Shown here: positions 14,794-22,571 of the stretch, in pieces
Layout of the letters: each line of letters starts with the position of its first letter
Position numbering within the stretch: the stretch's first letter is position 1
Origin: an uncultured Butyricicoccus sp.
GTDB taxonomy: Bacteria; Bacillota; Clostridia; Oscillospirales; Butyricicoccaceae
Direction of reading: 5' to 3'
Assembly: GCA_904420185.1 (NCBI GenBank)
Contig: CAJFUJ010000040.1
Coordinates: 62,001-126,000, forward strand
Length of the DNA stretch: 64,000 nt
The notes under the pieces: model-generated
What the model was told of the DNA's origin: nothing
The model's database searches: none
What the model saw: only the letters and a program-made list of their open reading frames with translations
Program-made: the position numbers and the translations under genes

Positions 14794-15660
14794 TCATCCA
14801 TCGTTCTGCTGGGTCAATTCGGTCAGCGAGCCGAAGCGGTAGCCCAGATCCTCATAGCGGGTGAGCAGCTCGTCGAGGATTTGGGCGTTGGTATGCGAGG
14901 TGGAATGCAGTAGCAAAATGGCGCCGTTATGGATGCGCGGGATCAGTTTTTGGAAAGCCTGCTCGGCAGTTGGCTGGTTGTCGGCATACCAATCGACATA
15001 GGCTAGGCTCCAAAACACGGTGGTGTAACCGAGTGCCTGGGCTTGCTGGAGGTTTTCGACGCTGTATTTGCCCTGGGGCGGGCGGTAAAATTTGGGGAGT
15101 TCTTGCCCGGTCAGGGCGGAAAACTGTTCTTCCACCGTGCGCAGCTCGGCGGCAAAGGCGTCGGCGTCGGCAATTTGGGACATATCCGGATGGGTAGCTG
15201 TGTGGTTACCGACCAGATGTCCCTCAGAGACCATGCGCTGGACCAGCTCAGGAGCCGATTCGATGTAGTTGCTCACGACAAAGAAACAGGCGGGTGCATT
15301 GTGTTTTTTGAGCGCGTCCAGGATGGCGGGGGTGTCGCCGCTCTCATAGCCCGCATCAAAGGTCAGATAGATGACCGGTTGGGTGGCGTCACCGACATAA
15401 TAGGCCCCATATTGTGCGAGTTCGGATGCGGAAGCATTGCCGACCGGCGGCGCGCCTTCTGCTTGGAAGGACAACCCCCAATCGGTGACCGACGCCATGG
15501 CCGCAGGGCCGGGGGCGCGCACGATTTGCAAAATGGTCACAGCGCACACGAGCAAAACCGCAATACCGGCCAGGACCGTCCACTTGCGGGGACGCCGGGG
15601 AATTGGATTCGGTTCGGATGACGGTTGCTGCCCGCGAAACAAAAGAAATTTCAAGCTCAT
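14794..15660 (-). CDS. pdaA: Polysaccharide deacetylase, PdaA-like (spore cortex)
   Basis: A 288-residue membrane-anchored carbohydrate esterase 4 protein: one TM segment near residues 27-46, then the NodB domain. Motifs are TFDAGYESG (catalytic Asp; PdaA has TFDNGYENG), GNHTATHPDM (metal His-x3-His), FYRPPQGKYS, VFWSLAYVDW and ILLLHSTSHTN. Overall pattern matches PdaA of Bacillus, which de-N-acetylates muramic acid so that muramic delta-lactam can form in spore cortex. The start is ATG 15660 (GTG 15663 also possible); the ribosome site is weak. Co-directional with the BofC-like gene upstream. Sporulation promoter elements were not resolved. Confidence 0.85.
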   Translation of the reverse strand: MSLKFLLFRGQQPSSEPNPIPRRPRKWTVLAGIAVLLVCAVTILQIVRAPGPAAMASVTDWGLSFQAEGAPPVGNASASELAQYGAYYVGDATQPVIYLTFDAGYESGDTPAILDALKKHNAPACFFVVSNYIESAPELVQRMVSEGHLVGNHTATHPDMSQIADADAFAAELRTVEEQFSALTGQELPKFYRPPQGKYSVENLQQAQALGYTTVFWSLAYVDWYADNQPTAEQAFQKLIPRIHNGAILLLHSTSHTNAQILDELLTRYEDLGYRFGSLTELTQQNDG

Positions 15661-15739
15661 CACCGCCCAAAAGAGTATCGCATACCGGGTTTGCCGGTAC
15701 GGTATACCTTATGCGCAGTGTGGGCCGGGTATGCGGGTT

Positions 15740-16072
15740 TTATCCGCTGTAATCCTCGAGCAGTTGGTTGACATCATCGGCGCCAGCCAGCGGGATGCCC
15801 TGGGCCAATTTTTGCTGATCGGCATCGGGCAGGGTGCGCGCGTCAATGTCGGTGACAAGCACGGGTTCGGCGCGGCCGTTGAGATAGATCACCACATAAT
15901 TGCCAGACAGGGCGGCATAATAGCCAGGCGAGGCGCTGGCAGCCGCAGCCGCTGTGGCCGCAGACGGGTTTTGGGGTTCTCCGGCAGATGCGAGCAGCCA
16001 GAGCGAAAAAATCAACGCAGCCGCTGCGCCGCCAAAGGCCAGCAGCCACAAAGCAGAGAGCGAACGGTTCAT
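15740..16072 (-). CDS. Small membrane protein with BofC C-terminal-like domain
   Basis: A 110-residue protein with an N-terminal membrane or signal segment (SALWLLAFGGAAAALIFSL), an Ala/Ser-rich linker, and a C-terminal domain YYAALSGNYVVIYLNGRAEP ... LPDADQQKLAQGIPLA...VNQLLEDYSG. That ending, with a short beta motif followed by DARTLPDADQQKL and LLEDY, is characteristic of BofC-C-like domains in spore-formers; BofC modulates intercompartmental signalling in Bacillus. I infer extracytoplasmic location and a sporulation link, helped by the adjacent pdaA-like gene, but the family call is from pattern memory only. Confidence 0.6.
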   Translation of the reverse strand: MNRSLSALWLLAFGGAAAALIFSLWLLASAGEPQNPSAATAAAAASASPGYYAALSGNYVVIYLNGRAEPVLVTDIDARTLPDADQQKLAQGIPLAGADDVNQLLEDYSG

Positions 16073-16194
16073 GCAAAGACCTCCGAAAGAAAAATATTTC
16101 CTGCCTTAGCATGGACAATTTTGCGCAGAATTATCCGAAAAAGTGGAGCAAAGTGCAAAAAATTTGTACAAGATACGCAGAGTAGGAAAAAGAT

Positions 16195-16223
16195 TTGGCT
16201 TTTGGCCGCGTGTGTGGTATAAT
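16195..16223 (+). promoter_or_regulatory. Promoter of the PBP1A gene
   Basis: TTGGCT (16195-16200), 17-nt spacer, TATAAT (16218-16223), 66 nt upstream of the start codon. Confidence 0.8.
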
Positions 16224-16288
16224 GATTAAGCCTATTGGACTACGACGGAAGCCCACTGCCGTCTGTCCGGCAAGGAGGTTCGTAAAAT

Positions 16289-18640
16289 ATGGCAAAACGA
16301 AAAAAAGGAAGAGTACGGAGCGGCCTGAAAAAGTTCCGCTTCTTCCTGGTTTCCTTTTTGCTGGTTTGCGTGATGTGCGCAAGTATCTGCGGCGTGGCCT
16401 TCGCCGTATATCTGCGCGTGTACATTGAACCCAATGCAACAATCAATGCCGAAGAAATGATGCTGGATATGGATATGACCAGCATGGTTTATGCATGGAG
16501 TTCGGCAGAGCAGGACTATGTGGAATATGAGGTGCTCCGCGCTTCAGAAAACCGCATCTGGGCCGATCTGGAGGAAATTCCAGAGGACCTGCAAAATGCT
16601 TTTATTGCTATTGAGGATAAGCGCTTTTATGAACATAAGGGCGTGGACTGGCGCCGTACTGCGCAAGGTGTGCTCAACTGGATCACCGGCGCGGAAGGCG
16701 GCGGTTCGACGATCACGCAGCAGCTGATTAAAAACCTGACCAATGAGGACGATTATTCGGTCAAGCGCAAGCTCAACGAAATTTTCCGCGCCTTGCAGCT
16801 GGAAAAGGACCTGGGCGGGGACAAAGACCGCATTTTGGAGATGTACCTCAACCTCATCTATCTGGGCCAGGGCGCCTATGGCGTCAATACGGCTGCCACT
16901 ACCTATTTCGGAAAAGACTTGCAGGAACTGGACCTGGCCGAGTGTGCAATCTTGGCCGGCATCACCAAAAACCCCTCGCAGTATGACCCGTTCAACCATC
17001 CGGAAGCGATCAAGGAGCGGCAGGAAACCATCCTGGACGAAATGTACGACCAAGGCATGATTACCGAGAGTGAACGGGATGCAGCAAAGGCTGAGCAGCT
17101 CGAATACAAGTATGAGGACGCCCAGCAGGCGCTCAATAACACCTATTCATACTTCACCGACACGGTGATCGAGGATGTCATCGATGACTTGGTTGAGAAG
17201 AAAGGGTATTCTGAGCAGATGGCCCGGTGGAAGGTCACATCGGGCGGCGTGCAGATCTATGCCACAGTGGACACCAACGTACAACAAATTATGGAAGGGG
17301 TTTATGCGGACGATTCCAACTTCCCGAACGTTTCCCGCAATGGCGTGCAGCCGCAGAGCGCAATGGTGGTTTGCAACAGTGCGGGCGATGTGGTCGGCAT
17401 TGTAGGCGGCCGGGGCGAAAAGACCGAAAGCCGGTCCTTCCTGCGTTCGGAGTCGCCGCGGCAGGCCGGTTCTTCCATCAAACCGCTTTCGGTCTATGCA
17501 CCAGCCATGGACGCTGGTATTATCACGCCCTATTCGGTGCGCGATAACGAACCATTTGAGGTAATCGATGGGCGCAACTGGCCCCGCAACGACAGCGGCG
17601 GCTATACCGGCCCAATGGTGATCCGGGACGCGGTGGCGCGGTCGATCAACGCAGTCGCTGTGCGGGTGGTCGATGAGTTAACGCCGCAAGCTTCCTTCGA
17701 TTTTCTCACCCAGCAGCTGGGGTTTGAACACCTCAACGACCCCGAGGATATTAACCTCAGCCCGATGGCACTGGGCGGTATGAATGGCGGCGTCACGGTG
17801 CGCGAAATGGCGGGTGCGTTCACCATTTTCCTCAATAACGGCATCTACAACGGTGCGCGCACCTATACGCGTGTGCTCAATTCGGATGGCTCGGTGTTGC
17901 TGGAAAACGAGGCGCTGAACCGCCAGGTCTTTGAACGCGAGAGCACGGTCTATTATATGCGTGAGGTGCTTACGGCGGTGACCGAATCGGGTACCGGCCG
18001 GCGCATCAATGTGGAAGGGATGCAGACCGCTGGTAAAACGGGTACTTCCCAGTCCAAGCGCGATCTGTGGTTCTGTGGCTTTACTCCATATTATGTGGGT
18101 GCGACTTGGTTTGGCTATGATAGCGACTATGATCTGGACAATGTCAGCGGCAACCCCTCGCTCAACCTTTGGAACGAGGTGATGAACCGCCTGCACAGTG
18201 GCCTTGCCCCGGCCAACCTGGATATGGGCGATGACAGCAACTTTGAATGGGCCTCCTTCTGCACCCAGTCGGGCCTGGCGCCCAGCTCGGCCTGCCGCGC
18301 CAACGGCACGGTTTCCAGCGGCCGTTACTGGGCAGGGGATGCCCCGACCCAGGTCTGCACCGAATGCCGCCGCAGCTCTTCCAGCTCTAGCAGCGACGAT
18401 GATGACGATTCGGGTAGCAGCAATTCGGACAATTCCGAAACCACCACCTCGCCGGATGAATCCAATCCGTCCAGTGGTGGCAACACGGGTGGCAATACTG
18501 GCGGCAGCACGGGCGGCGATACCGGTGGCGACACCGGCGGTGATACCGGTGGCAGCACAGGCGGTGACACCGGCGGCAGCACGGGCGGTGACACCGGCGG
18601 CGGCACCTCCGGTGGCGATACAGGCGACCCGGAAGGATAA
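16289..18640 (+). CDS. Class A penicillin-binding protein, PBP1A family
   Basis: A 783-residue bifunctional peptidoglycan synthase. A TM segment (about 17-40) precedes the GT51 transglycosylase domain with catalytic Glu109 (IAIEDKRFYEHKG) and GGGSTITQQLIKNL. The transpeptidase domain has nucleophile Ser395 in SSIK, SIN at 452-454 and KTGT at 583-586. After ~residue 690 comes a Ser/Asp stretch and then a low-complexity tail of Gly-Gly-Xaa-Thr repeats (about 730-780) presumed to lie in the wall. Start ATG 16289 follows AAGGAGG; a good promoter and a terminator make it monocistronic. The glycine/threonine tail is longer than in typical PBP1 proteins. Confidence 0.95.
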   Translation: MAKRKKGRVRSGLKKFRFFLVSFLLVCVMCASICGVAFAVYLRVYIEPNATINAEEMMLDMDMTSMVYAWSSAEQDYVEYEVLRASENRIWADLEEIPEDLQNAFIAIEDKRFYEHKGVDWRRTAQGVLNWITGAEGGGSTITQQLIKNLTNEDDYSVKRKLNEIFRALQLEKDLGGDKDRILEMYLNLIYLGQGAYGVNTAATTYFGKDLQELDLAECAILAGITKNPSQYDPFNHPEAIKERQETILDEMYDQGMITESERDAAKAEQLEYKYEDAQQALNNTYSYFTDTVIEDVIDDLVEKKGYSEQMARWKVTSGGVQIYATVDTNVQQIMEGVYADDSNFPNVSRNGVQPQSAMVVCNSAGDVVGIVGGRGEKTESRSFLRSESPRQAGSSIKPLSVYAPAMDAGIITPYSVRDNEPFEVIDGRNWPRNDSGGYTGPMVIRDAVARSINAVAVRVVDELTPQASFDFLTQQLGFEHLNDPEDINLSPMALGGMNGGVTVREMAGAFTIFLNNGIYNGARTYTRVLNSDGSVLLENEALNRQVFERESTVYYMREVLTAVTESGTGRRINVEGMQTAGKTGTSQSKRDLWFCGFTPYYVGATWFGYDSDYDLDNVSGNPSLNLWNEVMNRLHSGLAPANLDMGDDSNFEWASFCTQSGLAPSSACRANGTVSSGRYWAGDAPTQVCTECRRSSSSSSSDDDDDSGSSNSDNSETTTSPDESNPSSGGNTGGNTGGSTGGDTGGDTGGDTGGSTGGDTGGSTGGDTGGGTSGGDTGDPEG
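18481..18620 (+). repeat. Tandem repeats encoding the Gly-Gly-Xaa-Thr tail of PBP1A
   Basis: Imperfect 12-bp units (GGCGGTGACACC, GGCGGCAGCACG and variants) repeat about ten times and encode GGNT, GGST and GGDT. Such arrays change length by slippage, so the tail may vary between strains. Confidence 0.75.
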
Positions 18641-18651
18641 AATACAGTGTG

Positions 18652-18690
18652 AAATGGGCAGCCGCAAAACAAGCGGCTTTGCCCATTTTG
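18652..18690 (+). terminator. Terminator after the PBP1A gene
   Basis: AAATGGGCA-GCCGC (18652-18665) pairs with GCGGC-TT-TGCCCATTT (18673-18688), followed by TG. Confidence 0.75.
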
Positions 18691-18710
18691 CGTGGACCGT
18701 GAAAAAAAGC

Positions 18711-18739
18711 TTGCCAGATGGCGGAATGTATAGTATAAT
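18711..18739 (+). promoter_or_regulatory. Promoter of the SRP RNA gene
   Basis: TTGCCA (18711-18716), 17-nt spacer, TATAAT (18734-18739). Transcription should start at about 18746. Confidence 0.8.
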
Positions 18740-18746
18740 AACTTTA

Positions 18747-18995
18747 TCTGTGAAGCAGCGCCGCACAAGGCCGCACTAGTCGGGGAGGTAGCGGCGCCCT
18801 GTACCTGCAATCCGCTCTAGCAGGGATGATTGCCGTTCGTAAGGGGCGGTGTCTCGGCGTGAGCAGCCGGATCGGGGGATGATGACAAACTGGTACTACG
18901 CAACGGAGGACTGTGAACCATGTCAGGCGGGGAACCGAGCAGCATTAAGCAGAACCCATCGTGTGCCGTGGAACTGCCGGTTTTGAGTTTTTCGG
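18747..18995 (+). ncRNA. ffs: Signal recognition particle RNA, large Bacillus type (scRNA)
   Basis: The S-domain signature CATGTCAGGCGGGGAACCG followed by AGCAGCATTAAGCAGA (18919-18950) is the Ffh-binding hairpin. Upstream, GGTAGCGGCGCCCTGTACCTGCAATCCGCTCTAGC (18787 on, read in pieces) is the Alu-domain region shared with Bacillus-type SRP RNAs. Strong promoter upstream, and dnaX-ybaB-recR downstream is the standard Firmicutes neighbourhood. Both ends are approximate: the 5' end is set from the promoter and the 3' end from the last paired region before a T-rich stretch. Confidence 0.9.
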
Positions 18996-19082
18996 CCGGA
19001 AAAAGCCGCCGGGATGTCGTTTCGAGCGGGCGGTGTGCGGTCTTGTGAGGCGCTGTTTTACGGCGTTTTCAGTGCATTAAAG

Positions 19083-19115
19083 AAGCGGGCAGGCGTGAAC
19101 TGTCCGCTTTTTTTA
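19083..19115 (+). terminator. Terminator between SRP RNA and dnaX
   Basis: AAGCGGGCAG (19083-19092) pairs with CTGTCCGCTT (19100-19109, one G-T pair), followed by a run of T. It ends transcription through ffs. Confidence 0.8.
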
Positions 19116-19149
19116 CAAAGTCTGCGCTTTGGAGAAAGGGGAAGATGGG

Positions 19150-20763
19150 ATGTATCAGGCCCTATACCGCAAGTGGCGGCCGCTCAAATTTGCCGACGTC
19201 ATTGGCCAGCAGCATATTACCGATACCCTGCGCGCCCAGATCCAGCACGGCCGGCTGTCCCATGCCTACTTATTTTCTGGCACGCGCGGTACGGGCAAGA
19301 CCACTTGCGCCAAAATCCTAGCCCGGGCGGTTAACTGTGAACACCCGGTAGCGGGCGACCCCTGCGGGGAGTGCCCGGCGTGCCGGGGCATCTTGGAGGG
19401 CTCGGTGCTCGATGTAGTGGAGATCGACGCAGCGTCCAACAACGGCGTGGACAACATCCGCGATATCCGGGAAGAGGTGCGCTATACCCCGTCGTCGGTA
19501 AAAAAGCGGGTGTACATCATCGACGAGGTGCACATGCTTTCGACCGGAGCATTCAACGCCCTGCTCAAGACGCTGGAAGAGCCGCCAAGCCATGTGCTGT
19601 TCATTCTGGCGACCACTGAAATCCATAAAGTACCGGCTACCATCCTGTCGCGCTGCCAGCGGTTTGATTTCCGACGCATCACACCTGCGGACATTGCCGG
19701 GCGGTTGCTGCAAATTGCGGCTGCCGAGGCAATCCCTCTGACCGAGGGCGGGGCGCAGCTGATCGCCCGTCTGGCCGATGGCGCGATGCGCGATGCCTTA
19801 TCCATGCTCGACCGTACCGCTGGGGCTGACCCAGTGGATGAGGCGGCAGTCAGCCGGTCGATCGGGCTGTTGGGCGCGGACGACGCTACTGCGCTGATGG
19901 CGTGCGTGCGCCAAGGCGATATTGGCGGTGCAGTCAGCCGTATTGAACAGGCCTATGACAGCGGCCGCGACTTGGCGGGGGTATTTGACCAGCTGCTCGG
20001 GCTCATCCGTGATATCTTACTGGTCAAGACCGCCAAGAATGATGTATCCGCACTGCTGTCGCCCGCCTATGCGCCAGAAGAGGTGCGGCGGCTGGGCGAA
20101 GGGGTATCTGCTTCCACTTTGATCGCCTGGTCACGGATCTTGCAGGAGAGTCAGGGGCGGCTTAAAAACGCGGCCAACCGCCGCGTGGAAGCCGAGCTGA
20201 CTGCGGTGCGCCTGTGCGACTTAGGCGGGGACGATTATGATTCGCTCGCCGGCCGGGTGGAGGCCCTGGAGGAGCGGGTCAAGAGCGGCCTGGCTTTTGC
20301 GCCTGCCACAGCGGCAATGCCGGTCACTGCGCCAGTGCAAACCGAATCACCTGCGGATATGCCGGCAGCAGCGCCAAACAAGTTGGCAGATGCTGCGCCG
20401 CCCGAAGAAGAACCGGTTGACCTGGGGGAGGAGTGGGCGCTTTGGCCGAAACTTTTGCAGGCGCTGACCGGCAAAATCAACATGGGGGCTCTGACCTGTA
20501 TGAAAGCTGGCTATGCGCGCACCTTTTTGCGTGGGAACCGGCTGGAGATTTTGTGTGACGATGACATCACGGCCGGCCTCATCCGGGCAGACCCTACCAA
20601 AACCAAGATCGCTGAGGCCGCATCGGCCTTGTACGGCGGTCCGCTGGTGCTGCGGGTGTATGAGCCTGGGCAACAGCCCCAAAAGATTGATGAAAATGAA
20701 AAGTTGGACGAGGTGCTGCAAAAGGCGCAGTCCATGGATATTGAAATCACCGAATTATCATAA
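19150..20763 (+). CDS. dnaX: DNA polymerase III subunit gamma/tau
   Basis: Clamp-loader ATPase of the replisome, 537 aa. MYQALYRKWRPLKFADVIGQ is the family start; Walker A is GTRGTGKTTCAK, followed by the zinc-binding four-Cys segment (CEHPVAGDPCGECPAC), Walker B with IIDEVHML and sensor SRC. The C-terminal third after about residue 390 is Ala/Pro-rich and diverged, as usual for tau. ATG 19150 is preferred over a TTG seven codons upstream because the family starts at MYQALYRKWRP and GGAGAAAGGGG lies in front. It leads a dnaX-ybaB-recR operon. Confidence 0.97.
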   Translation: MYQALYRKWRPLKFADVIGQQHITDTLRAQIQHGRLSHAYLFSGTRGTGKTTCAKILARAVNCEHPVAGDPCGECPACRGILEGSVLDVVEIDAASNNGVDNIRDIREEVRYTPSSVKKRVYIIDEVHMLSTGAFNALLKTLEEPPSHVLFILATTEIHKVPATILSRCQRFDFRRITPADIAGRLLQIAAAEAIPLTEGGAQLIARLADGAMRDALSMLDRTAGADPVDEAAVSRSIGLLGADDATALMACVRQGDIGGAVSRIEQAYDSGRDLAGVFDQLLGLIRDILLVKTAKNDVSALLSPAYAPEEVRRLGEGVSASTLIAWSRILQESQGRLKNAANRRVEAELTAVRLCDLGGDDYDSLAGRVEALEERVKSGLAFAPATAAMPVTAPVQTESPADMPAAAPNKLADAAPPEEEPVDLGEEWALWPKLLQALTGKINMGALTCMKAGYARTFLRGNRLEILCDDDITAGLIRADPTKTKIAEAASALYGGPLVLRVYEPGQQPQKIDENEKLDEVLQKAQSMDIEITELS

Positions 20764-20777
20764 GGAGGAAACACAAG

Positions 20778-21128
20778 ATGGCAAAGGGTAAATTTGGCGG
20801 CATGGGAGGCGGCATGAATATGCAGGCCATGATTAAGCAGGCCCAAAAGATGCAGCAGGACATGCTCAAAGCACAGGAAGAGATCGCCGAGATGGAAACC
20901 GAGGCCACGGCAGGCGGCGGCGCGGTCAAGGCGGTTGTGCAGGGGACGAATACCCTGAAATCGCTGGAAATCAGCCCCGAGGTGGTGGACCCGGACGATG
21001 TAGAAATGCTCCAGGATCTGATTTTAGCTGCCGTGGGTGAAGCCTTCCGTCTGGCGGGTGAAAAGAGTGAGCAGTCGATGAAAAAGGTCACCGGTGGCAT
21101 GGGCGGCGGGATGCCCGGCCTGTTTTAA
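20778..21128 (+). CDS. ybaB: YbaB/EbfC nucleoid-associated protein
   Basis: A 116-residue DNA-binding protein, dimeric in the family, that coats DNA and is almost always encoded between dnaX and recR. Met/Gly-rich N-terminus (KFGGMGGGMNMQAMIKQAQKM), central coiled-coil helix, and core ETEATAGGGAVKAVVQGTN ... LEISPEVVDPDD. TAAGGAGG lies immediately upstream, with 14 nt after dnaX; recR starts 3 nt after the stop. The glycine/methionine-rich ends are presumably disordered. Confidence 0.96.
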   Translation: MAKGKFGGMGGGMNMQAMIKQAQKMQQDMLKAQEEIAEMETEATAGGGAVKAVVQGTNTLKSLEISPEVVDPDDVEMLQDLILAAVGEAFRLAGEKSEQSMKKVTGGMGGGMPGLF

Positions 21129-21131
21129 GCC

Positions 21132-21737
21132 ATGCCGTTTTTCGCCCAGCCGGTAGAGCGGCTGATCGAGGAATTTGCAAAACTGCCTGGTGTGGGGCAA
21201 AAAACCGCCCAACGGCTGGCCTTTTATATCCTAAACCAGCCCAAGGAGGATGCCCAGGCCCTGGCTCAGGCCTTGCTGGATGCAAAAGAAAAAATTTATA
21301 CCTGTAAGGTGTGCCAAAATCTCACCGACCAAGAAGTTTGTCCAATCTGTGCCGACCCCAGGCGGGATCATAGCCTGATTTGCGTGGTGACCGATCCAAA
21401 GGATGTGCTTGCCTTTGAGCGCACGCGAGAGTATAACGGGCTTTACCATGTGCTGCACGGCACGCTTTCGCCGCTGGGCGGTGTGGGGCCGGATGAAATT
21501 CGGGTCAAGGAGCTGCTCACGCGTGTGGCCGATGAGCAAACACCGGTCCACGAGGTCATTTTGGCCACCAATCCCGACACAGAAGGCGAGGCCACGGCCA
21601 TGTATATCTCCCGGCTGCTGCGTCCCTTCGAAATCAAGCTGACCCGTCTGGCCTATGGGATGCCAGTGGGCGGACATTTGGAATATGTCGATGAGGTCAC
21701 GCTTATGCGTGCTCTAGAAGGCAGGCATGAAATTTAG
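21132..21737 (+). CDS. recR: Recombination mediator protein RecR
   Basis: A 201-residue protein that works with RecO/RecF to load RecA at gapped DNA. In order: helix-hairpin-helix [17 protein letters not shown], four-Cys zinc finger ([16 protein letters not shown]), and Toprim domain ([48 protein letters not shown]). Full length. Starts 3 nt after ybaB; its ribosome site lies in the end of that gene. Last gene of the dnaX operon. Confidence 0.97.
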   Translation: MPFFAQPVERLIEEFAKLPGVGQKTAQRLAFYILNQPKEDAQALAQALLDAKEKIYTCKVCQNLTDQEVCPICADPRRDHSLICVVTDPKDVLAFERTREYNGLYHVLHGTLSPLGGVGPDEIRVKELLTRVADEQTPVHEVILATNPDTEGEATAMYISRLLRPFEIKLTRLAYGMPVGGHLEYVDEVTLMRALEGRHEI

Positions 21738-21779
21738 AAAAAATGAAAACCGGCTGTAACACCGGTTTCAGAAAAAAAG

Positions 21780-21811
21780 TCTTTTCGCGCCGCGGTGCGA
21801 AAAGATTTTTT
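21780..21811 (+). terminator. Terminator of the dnaX-ybaB-recR operon
   Basis: TCTTTTCGC (21780-21788) pairs with GCGAAAAGA (21797-21805), then TTTTTT. A smaller hairpin AAACCGG/CCGGTTT lies just upstream (21747-21768). Confidence 0.85.
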
Positions 21812-21989
21812 ATGCTTTATGGATTTTTCGCTGGAAAGAAGATGCTGCGCCGTGCAGCATAATGGGAAACAGCCGCGGCCAACCCAGTCTTCCAAGGCCA
21901 GCGCGCCTTGGACCGGCGACGCCGGAACAGGCAGGGTTTGTACAAAACATGCAGTGGTTCGGGCTAGAGCGGATGGCTCAACCGGACGG

Positions 21990-22283
21990 TCAGAGGAGCC
22001 TGTCGCCTGTGGTACCGGTTTGGCTGTGTGATTTGTGCATCAGGGCACGGTATAGGCAGTTTTTAGCAGATGATGCGGTCGGCATAGGCGGAAGATCGGT
22101 CAGATATTCCAGCGCGTCATTCCATTCGTGCAAAGAAACCGCATGGTCGGGGATCTTTTGAACCTCCTTACCCAAGAGAAGTTGTTCTGCATGGCCCAGA
22201 TAGCGCAGATCAGAAAGGATTGAACGTCCGGATTTGTAAGCCAAGTATTCCAGTAGTGGTAACGCTAGGACAGTGACGTTCAT
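21990..22283 (-). CDS. Small protein of unknown function
   Basis: A 97-residue protein with AAGGAGATGAGCTACC before ATG 22283 on the minus strand. It has a hydrophobic start (MNVTVLALPLLEYLAY) and a helix-rich centre (GHAEQLLLGKEVQKIP ... VSLHEWNDALEYL). The SLHEWNDALEYL segment resembles the ending of the small protein encoded at 25984-26199, so both may belong to one family of short clostridial proteins (possibly DUF6514-like); this is tentative. Stands alone between recR and prfC. Confidence 0.5.
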   Translation of the reverse strand: MNVTVLALPLLEYLAYKSGRSILSDLRYLGHAEQLLLGKEVQKIPDHAVSLHEWNDALEYLTDLPPMPTASSAKNCLYRALMHKSHSQTGTTGDRLL

Positions 22284-22446
22284 GGTAGCTCATCTCCTTT
22301 GTATGGTTACACAGAATGCCCTTTCGGATCAAAGAGCAAGAGCTTATTTTTACTTAATTTTATCATGAAAAGAGCCTAATTTCAAGGAAATTTACGACAA
22401 AGTCTTGGTCAAATTTCTGTCAACAGTGTAAAAAATGCAAAAACAC

Positions 22447-22475
22447 TTGTGTTTAGAAAAGAATTGTGATATAAT
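22447..22475 (+). promoter_or_regulatory. Promoter of prfC
   Basis: TTGTGT (22447-22452), 17-nt spacer, TATAAT (22470-22475), about 97 nt upstream of the GTG start. The leader between contains no clear hairpin. Confidence 0.75.
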
Positions 22476-22571
22476 ATATTGCTTTAATTTTAATAATCAA
22501 CGATATGTGACAGGCTGGGTTGGCCTGCCGCAAGATAGATCGATCCGGATACAACCAGGAGGGAAGTTCAG

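Noticed and set aside
18481..18620. Regular 12-bp repeats considered as a CRISPR array
   Set aside because: Units are contiguous, imperfect, without spacers and code for a Gly-Gly-Xaa-Thr tail in frame with PBP1A.
21795..22031. 78-codon plus-strand frame after recR
   Set aside because: It starts inside the recR terminator, lacks a ribosome site and reads as low-quality Arg/Cys/Gly sequence; the minus-strand gene overlapping it has a good Shine-Dalgarno.
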